From Coprinopsis marcescibilis (taxonomy: Eukaryota > Basidiomycota > Agaricomycetes > Agaricales > Psathyrellaceae): 64,000 nucleotides of DNA. This document shows positions 57,620-64,000 of the stretch, one piece after another. The first letter of the stretch is position 1; every line of letters starts with the position of its first letter. The position numbers and the translations under genes are program-made. Location: positions 11,685 to 75,684 of the forward strand of contig ML210298.1 of assembly GCA_004369085.1 (NCBI GenBank), in the 5' to 3' direction. The notes beneath the pieces were generated by a model. That model searched no databases. It saw only the letters and a program-made list of their open reading frames with translations, and had not been told where the DNA came from.

Positions 57620-60600
57620 CACTGAACGGTAGTGTGCAGTGGAGGTTGAGGGTGGAGAGAGGGTGGAGAATGTGCTGTCGGGCTTTGTTCTGCGACAGAA
57701 GGTGGTACAGTATGCGGCCGAATAGGAAGAAGACGAAGCAGTGGTCTTGATTAAGACGACGGAGAAGCGGAGAAAGAGAGTAGGATATCACAACAGTTAC
57801 TGGGTGAGTGGCATTCAACATGGCAATTTATGCATTCGACCTAGTGATTCCAATTTTCAGATCCACGATAACAAGCCGGAGGAGTTTGTAAACGTACCTT
57901 GTAAGCCAATGACTGACTATCGAATCCTGGGGCTCTGTTGCGCGATATCTCCCAAGGAGCACATACATCTACACGCCACGGCATGAAGTCTTCAATGGTC
58001 TTGAAGCCATGGCCCGAGTGCCGGCTCGTCCAGACGTAGCGAGCTGGCCAGGTATATGCAGCACCCGAGATCTTTCCTGAATAGGGTATCAAACCTTGAT
58101 CGACTTGGCTCCGGGGCTTTGCAAAGGGTGGGCGGGCGAGTTGGTGATGATTCGCCGCATCGTGGTAGGGTCCACAGAGTAGAGTTCCAAGCGGGAAGCG
58201 GTGAAACGCGAGTGCAAGTCGGACTCCCCGAGGATGTTTGCCAGGTGCGTTGGATTGCGGACATGTCTGATTCTGGATTTAGAATGGGCGAGGTAGGGAC
58301 TGCTCGGATGGCTAGGAAGCAGGTGGTTGGTGGTCGTGAGCCGAGTGGTGCAATTGAAGGAGCGACGAGCATAGGAGGACGAGCAGCTAATAAACCGTTA
58401 GGGCAGGCAAGTATAACGAGTGACAACGAAATCACACATCTCTACACTGAAATGCTATTCATCAGCCAATCTCGTGTCCAGCACTTGTCGCCCAGTGCTG
58501 TCCATATCGACGACAGCTGGCAATAAAATGGAGATATATTTAGGAACGCAGAGGTAGGCCGTACCTTATACTAGTACCCGAATTAACCGCTTTACGATCG
58601 ACTTCTACGTGACCTGCTTCTCAGTGAGCCCATGGGCGAGCATGATGTCCTGGACCCAATATTCGTCCTGCCCACGACTGTGGTATGCTGAACCTGCTAG
58701 GCGGTTGGGTACTCGTGGTGGATGTAACGCAAGCTGCGATGACCATCCCAATGAACGGCTGCCGCCGCACTGATGTCATCTGAACAACGGTCGATACCCC
58801 CGTGCATCAACCAGCCGTTTATGAATATGTTTATTAACACGCGGTGGGTCAGGGCTTCTAACATGAGTCCTAACTCTACCCAGACGGCGAGCAGCAGGAG
58901 GGCAGGTTGTGCATGTTAACGTCGACGGATCCAGGACCCCAGCATCAACACCACGCTCTCCGCACCCTATCACTACGCCCCCACGCCCCCTCACCCCCAA
59001 ACTCATCCACCCGCAGGGCGAGGACCTGCACCTCATTCCACAGTTTCGGCACTGGGTAGTGTAGGGTTCGGTGTTGAATTGGAGGTTGGGTGAGAGGTCG
59101 GGAATTGTCGATCTTGGCTACGACGATGGAGATGGGGGAGGATACCAATACATCTATACGCCAGAACACCGTTTTCACTATTTCATTGTTTCAAAAATAT
59201 CGCCCAAACGCTGGCTGGTCCAGACATACCGAGCTCGCCAGATACATATGGATACGAAGCTGTGGGATAGTAGCAGTGGTAGGCAGTGGGTTGGCGTGGT
59301 GCGGCAGCGATCCGCGAGAATCAGTGTTGTCCTCCATCGGTCAGCCTGGCAATATGCAAAATCCCTATGTCAGTACAGGCACTCAGGAAAGCAGACCGGA
59401 GAACAGTAAACGTACCTCGGCGCCGCACACCCATCCCCATCCCCATCCTAGACGAAAGTACACTCGAATCAGCAACATTTCATTAATACAGCACGAAAAA
59501 AACGCTCACTAGCTTCTCTTCCTCCCTTCGTTGCTCGCTGCATCAGTTCGAACATCCCTCCCTCGGCCCCTCAGCGACGCTATTCAAACTTGGCCGCCTG
59601 GAGCAGCTCACCGCGGATCCCAGCACACGCAGTTACACCCAAGCTCCTTCCCCGCATCTCCAACCATAGCGATTTCGAGCATCCTCTCTCCCCTTCACCA
59701 CTCGACACGCTGCCATCCATAACGCATCCACCTGCAGGGCGAGAGCGAGAACCACGTCTGCTGGGCGGCGTACACTGTCAATGGTGTAGACGAGGCCAAC
59801 GAGGAAAAGACACGATCGCGGCTCGACGAGGACAGCCGCCATGGCGATGACGTGTCCGGCGTCGCTTTGGTTGAGGAGGCTGGATCTGCGCTTTTGCCCT
59901 AGTTGACTGACGATCTTCAAGACCCCCTTCTCTCCACCACTGGTGAGAGCGATACACTGGCTTCTCTTTGCACCGTAGACACGGATAGAGCCCCGAAAGA
60001 AGAAGACAACGGGCGGTGGGAGGGGTCCAATGGTCGAAGGGGAAGGAAACGCATACAGCGGTGGGCAGGCGGACGCGAGAAGCATTGTCTGTCCCACCAA
60101 CGCACTGTTTACACCCTACCACAGTGTCCACCGGCATGGCGAGGTTCTGCAGTGGGTATGGTTGGTTCGGAAATTGGGCGACACCATGGGGAACGATTCG
60201 TCGGGGATTATGATGGCAGGCAGGCAGGTGGGTCTGGCGATGAACGCACGCATGCAGGTCGGCGAATCCGAGACGCCAGCAGCATCGTATTTCCCCACCA
60301 CCGCACTGTCTACACCCCACCACTGCGCCCTCTGATACCCAAACTCATCTAACTGCAGGGCCTGCACTTCATTCTCGACCCTCAGCCCTGGACAGTAGTG
60401 AGTGTATGATTGTTTTGGAGATTCAGCGAGAGCGGCGCGTGGATGAATGAATTGTAGACGGTGGTACGGAACGTGGTCGAAGACTCGGAAGAAAAAGGTC
60501 TGCCGTGAATGTTGCTACTTTTGATCTTGAGTGGGACGACTGAGAAGCGGGGAAAGAGGATAGGATGGACCAAAAGGTGCTGGGTGAGAGCTGGCCAGAT

Positions 60601-60680
60601 ACATGCAGCACCCGCGATCTTCCCGAGTGGTGTATACACCTGGCTCCAGGGCTCTGTAAAGGCGGGCGGGCGAGTCGATG
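57620..60680 (+). repeat. Decayed modular repeat array, collinear with 15.3-18.4 kb
   Basis: Modules occur in the order Y (57620-58550), Z (58600-59500), X (59500-60420) and W (60420-60680). They match about 15290-18400 in the same order and orientation, about 42 kb away. Conserved landmarks are CGGGCTTTGTTCTGCGACAG near 57689 and ATGCAGCACCCGAGATCTTTC near 58056. Frames such as NEVQALQLDEFG on the minus strand are open for 80-180 codons, then break. No gene is called. Confidence 0.6.
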
Positions 60681-60689
60681 GTGGTGCCC

Positions 60690-61214
60690 GCGCCTGAAAC
60701 ATTCACAACTCCTTCCCTTTCAAATTTATCTATTCGCTTTCCCACCCACCCACACCTGGATAGTAGTAGAGTAAGGTTACCCGACTCCATCTACATCGGC
60801 CTTACAACCCGCAGAAGCACGCGAGACTCAATTTCAAGCTCGCCACTCCGAGCCCCCCACCCACGCTACTACTATCCTTTTGACTATGCAACCACTCTAA
60901 ACCTTTGAAATTATATTAATTTATCAACCTCTCAAATTAAGATTAAACAATCACTGCAGATATCTGCTCCTCTCATAAGACTCCGAACAAGAACATTATT
61001 GGTATTCTTCTACTCAATTAGATGATTGTTGAAGCAAAACCGACACAAGACCGAGTGTACCATCAAACTAATCTTGGGTCAAGATTAGTTTCTCACAATC
61101 ACCCCACAGCCGCGCCGCGTCGAGGAGGGCTGTTGGGCGCTGTAACCTTTCTCTAATGCTCTTTAATGTCACATTGTCTAAGTTCTTGATTAACCTGGCT
61201 GTGAAATTCCTGAC
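60690..61214. other. No gene seen; 5' side of tnp2 element
   Basis: The repeat array ends near 60690 and GC content falls. The following AT-rich sequence is probably the left non-coding part of the tnp2 transposon. Terminal repeats were not defined. Confidence 0.35.
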
Positions 61215-63464
61215 ATGGGGCGACATCGCAAAGCTGGAAATCAGGCTCCTGAGCCGCAGGAGCGGTGCTACTGCTCTCGTTGTCACGGTACATTGAGGAG
61301 CAAGCGTACTGTCAGGAACCACCAGAAAGAGCAACAACGCCTGGCCAAAGGACCGGGTATTCACACAAACTCTGTTGCAAGCATGAAACGAAAGCCAGCA
61401 GAGAATGTCGAGGAGGATGGATTGCAGCGGGGGAACTCGAAACGGATACGCGGGTCCATGGTATGTGGAACCATATGTGCACATGTCTGTGTCCTCTTAC
61501 ATATTCATATCTTCAGATATCTACTTCTCCTATGGAGCCTGGACGCTCTAGTCCCTGCCCCCATGAATCCGACGAGTCTGGGAGCTCCGGAGCATCCCTG
61601 CTGAGATCAGGATTTGGTGGCACTGTCAATTCGGGTGCTCGTGGGTCTGAAACTGTAACAGCCTCATCCAACGAATGTCAAGGAAGCCGGGAACACACAC
61701 AATCTAGTGGATCCAGTGATGCTCAAGGACCGGAGAGTGGTACCCAGCGCACTGATAGAGCTACAGATACACCAGGTACTAACGGTGCAGGTCAGGGTGG
61801 TCTGGACAGCGCAAACGAGGACAATGAGGACAGTACTGATGCTAGAGGCCCCTGGGAGAGTGGTATGGATGGTCGGCAGGGAGAGGGTGAATATGACGCA
61901 ACCAAGGAATGCAGTTCTACGGAACAGCAGGCGGCGACACCAGGGCAGGATACTAACCAAAGGGTTGACAGTCCTGGTGATTGCCAAACCTTCCGTGGAC
62001 CTGGCGAACAGGATGCATCGACAGATGATACAGACAGGCTACAGTCGTCAACTCTCGAGCACGTACAGTTCACGCTCGAGTTCCTCAACTCCATCAAGGA
62101 AGCCACACTCGACAACGACAAGCTATCTACAGAGACACTACAACATTTACGCAACCCCGAGAAACCATTGACAGAAGACCAGCTGACAGAGTGGAAATTC
62201 TCCCTTGACCTCTACTTTGCGTGTTCCTCAGCACCTAACAATATCTACAATTCTGTCCGTGACCTCCTGCTGAAAGAACACCCAGAAAAGGACATTCTTT
62301 CGCTGTACCGCGTTCGCCAAGTCGTTGAACAATTAACCGGTATCTCCCCTGTATACGACGACATGTGTATCAAGGGCTGTTATGCATTTACTGGTCACCT
62401 CAAGGACAAAGATTTATGCAAATGCGGGGAGCCTCAATATCTTCCAACCCGCAACAGCAGCAAAGCGAAGGTTTCACGACAGCAGGCATGCACAATACCA
62501 CTCGGCCCACAGCTTCAAGCACTTCGACAGTCCAAAGAAGGCTCACTAGCGATGCAGTACAGGTCTAAAAAGATGGCGGAGCTTCTCCAGTCCCATGGCA
62601 TCGATGCAACCTACGACGACATCTTTTGTGGTCAAGACCTGCGCAATATAGGGCCAATGTTGGGCATTCCTTCCCCAACTGAAGACAACATCTTTGTTGG
62701 ACTCTCCGTCGATGGAGCACAGCTTTACCAGGACAAGAAATCCGACACTTGGTTCGGAATATGGATCATTTACGACTATGATCCCGCCATTTGCTACAAG
62801 CGTCGTCATATCCTCCCAGCGTTTATCATTCCTAGTCCAGAGAAGCCGCAGAATGTGGGATCTTTCCTGTATAGGTCACTCTATCACCTCTCCGCTCTGC
62901 AGAATGGAGGAAATGGTGCAGGGCTGCGGATGTACGATGCTATGAAGGATGCTATGTATCATTAGCTCACAGATTTTCTTTGCGTTTGGAACTGCAGATA
63001 CTGTTGGTCTGGTGGAGTTAGATGGCCGTGTTGGGCACCATGGAGCACATGGTTGCCGACTTGGCTGTCCAATGAAGGGCCGGCACAAGCCTGGATGCAG
63101 GCACTACTACTCAGTGCACCTACTTCCTCACAGCTACAACGTCGAAGGATGCACCCACCCTGACCTCGATTTCAGACACGTCCAGCTTCCAACCATTGAG
63201 AAGTATCAGGACGACATCAAGAAGATCATCGATGCCAAAACCCAGGGAGAGTACGAAATCCAGCGAAAGGACACCAGCATCAGCAAACCATCACTTATTT
63301 CAGCACTTCGATACTCTACCTCCACCCAAATGTTTCACGGTCGACTTGATGCACCTGTTATTCAACAATGTCCCGGAGCTTATGTTATCCCTTGTCGCAA
63401 ATTTCCTAGGGGCTTGATCTACCCAATCGGGCCAGTCAAGGCTGTGCAGCTTGATCTTGCTTGA
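61215..63464 (+). pseudogene. tnp2 (CACTA-like) transposase pseudogene
   Basis: Exon 1 (61215-61460) encodes a finger, CSRCHGTL..RTVRNHQ. A 56-bp intron joins it in phase to exon 2 (61517 onward). Residues about 95-280 are acidic and low in complexity. Next come tnp2-family motifs: LGPQLQALRQSKEGSLAMQY, LSVDGAQLYQDKKSDTWFG and RRHILPAFIIPSPEKP. After a first frameshift near 62958 follow VGHHGAHGCRLGC, MKGRHKPG.RHYY and GCTHPDLDF. After a second near 63315 the plus-one frame reads VDLMHLLFNNVPELMLSL. The family continues for several hundred residues beyond this, but here the similarity ends near 63417, so the gene is 3' truncated as well as frameshifted. Confidence 0.85.
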
Positions 63465-63724
63465 TCAAGAACACTTGCCAGGTTGATCTAGCCAGACCAA
63501 CTAGATTGAGCGGCGCCGATGGCTTGATCAAGTCATTGATGGTTAGGACGCAAAAGAAGATTTATCTGTACCCCTACCCCATTTTTAACTGTTATTGCCT
63601 TTTCTTTTTATTTTATTATAGTATTTGTTTCTCACATAGTTTATTCATATTCTATTTCTATTTATTTACACTATCTAAGTACTTATGTAGTTCGCTATCT
63701 ATTTCTGATATCTAATCTAGTGAC
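63465..63724. other. Short-repeat and AT-rich sequence
   Basis: CTTGATCAAG-type palindromes lie near 63460-63535, followed by a T-rich stretch to 63720. This may include the 3' tail of the SINE on the minus strand. Confidence 0.35.
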
Positions 63725-63845
63725 GGCTGCTTGATCCATTTGACTTTACCTGGACCGGGAATCGAACCCAAGACCTTACCATTTTCAGCCATACCTGTCT
63801 GGAGGTGCATAGTCACCACTACACCATATAGGCTCTGAAAAGAGC
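63725..63845 (-). mobile_element. tRNA-derived SINE
   Basis: On the minus strand an A-box-like TATGGTGTAGTGGTGACTAT and a B-box-like CTTGGGTTCGATTCCCGG are spaced as in tRNA genes. The acceptor pairing is only partial (GCCT with AGGT), which argues against a working tRNA gene. The B-box core is identical to that of the copy at 40.7 kb, while the rest differs. A run of about 15 A (plus strand) lies near 63890, upstream of the SINE in its own orientation. Confidence 0.65.
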
Positions 63846-64000
63846 CTTTAACAAAGGCAATACACAGCATCGAGATCTGACTTAGAGAAAAAAAAAAAAA
63901 AAGCGACTGTACACCAAGAAGCTGAATGGATGAAAGATACGGTTGTTCGGGACCAGGGCCAAGCTGGTACTCAACTATGTCCTTTACTGGCACATACAAT

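Noticed and set aside
59633..60323. 155- and 181-codon minus-strand ORFs
   Set aside because: These overlap each other in different frames within the repeat array, as expected for GC-rich decayed sequence rather than for a gene.
61068..61484. 138-codon minus-strand ORF
   Set aside because: It is antisense to the first exon and upstream part of the tnp2 gene, which has clear family motifs on the plus strand.
63725..63845. Functional tRNA gene
   Set aside because: A and B boxes are good, but the acceptor stem pairs only partly and no proper anticodon arm is formed.

Overview
The window looks like a gene-poor, repeat-rich accessory region of a mushroom-forming fungus (Basidiomycota, Agaricomycetes). 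The grounds are short introns of about 45-60 bp with GT..AG ends, NACHT-ankyrin NLR-like genes, Plavaka-type and tnp2 (CACTA-like) transposases, a DUF6698-type gene, a Tc1 fragment, solo LTRs and tRNA-derived SINEs. No rRNA gene, intact tRNA gene or conserved housekeeping gene was recognised.

Layout. 0-2.2 kb: Tc1 transposase remnant and duplicated flanking fragments. 2.2-5.6 kb: NLR gene A (minus strand), broken by a 1-nt deletion. 5.6-9.3 kb: its upstream block followed by a decayed repeat array. 10.1-13.3 kb: NLR gene B (plus strand). 14.0-19.8 kb: the same repeat array in the opposite orientation, so an imperfect large inverted repeat surrounds gene B. 20-34 kb: lower-GC accessory DNA with a four-exon hypothetical gene, a DUF6698-type pseudogene with two stop codons, a proline-rich ORF and a small two-exon gene. 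34.8-39.3 kb: Plavaka transposase pseudogene with four in-frame stops. 40.4-47.9 kb: a six-exon hypothetical gene and a nearly intact Plavaka transposase gene, both on the minus strand, between AATC-rich sequences. 48.3-52.2 kb: NLR gene C (plus strand) with an uninterrupted 966-codon reading frame. 52.3-57.6 kb: two solo LTRs with perfect target-site duplications, a foldback structure, a broken zinc-finger gene and an ATTAATCC-rich element. 57.6-60.7 kb: another copy of the repeat array. 61.2-63.5 kb: tnp2 transposase pseudogene. 63.7-63.85 kb: SINE.

How the parts relate. The three NLR genes share intron positions from the linker before the NACHT domain to the end. They also share a 25-nt micro-exon carrying the P-loop and the same domain order: basic N-terminal modules, a short Gly/Asn/Val/Ile motif, a conserved linker, NACHT, a winged-helix end with an HYTA.DFL motif, and ankyrin repeats. 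Genes A and C also share upstream and 3' flanking sequence, so they arose by segmental duplication. C looks functional, A is broken, and B has remodelled N-terminal exons and has lost part of an ankyrin repeat. Most other sequence is transposon debris, and several nonsense codons are of the kind produced by C-to-T change. All splice models were made by eye from GT/AG sites, phase and comparison between copies.
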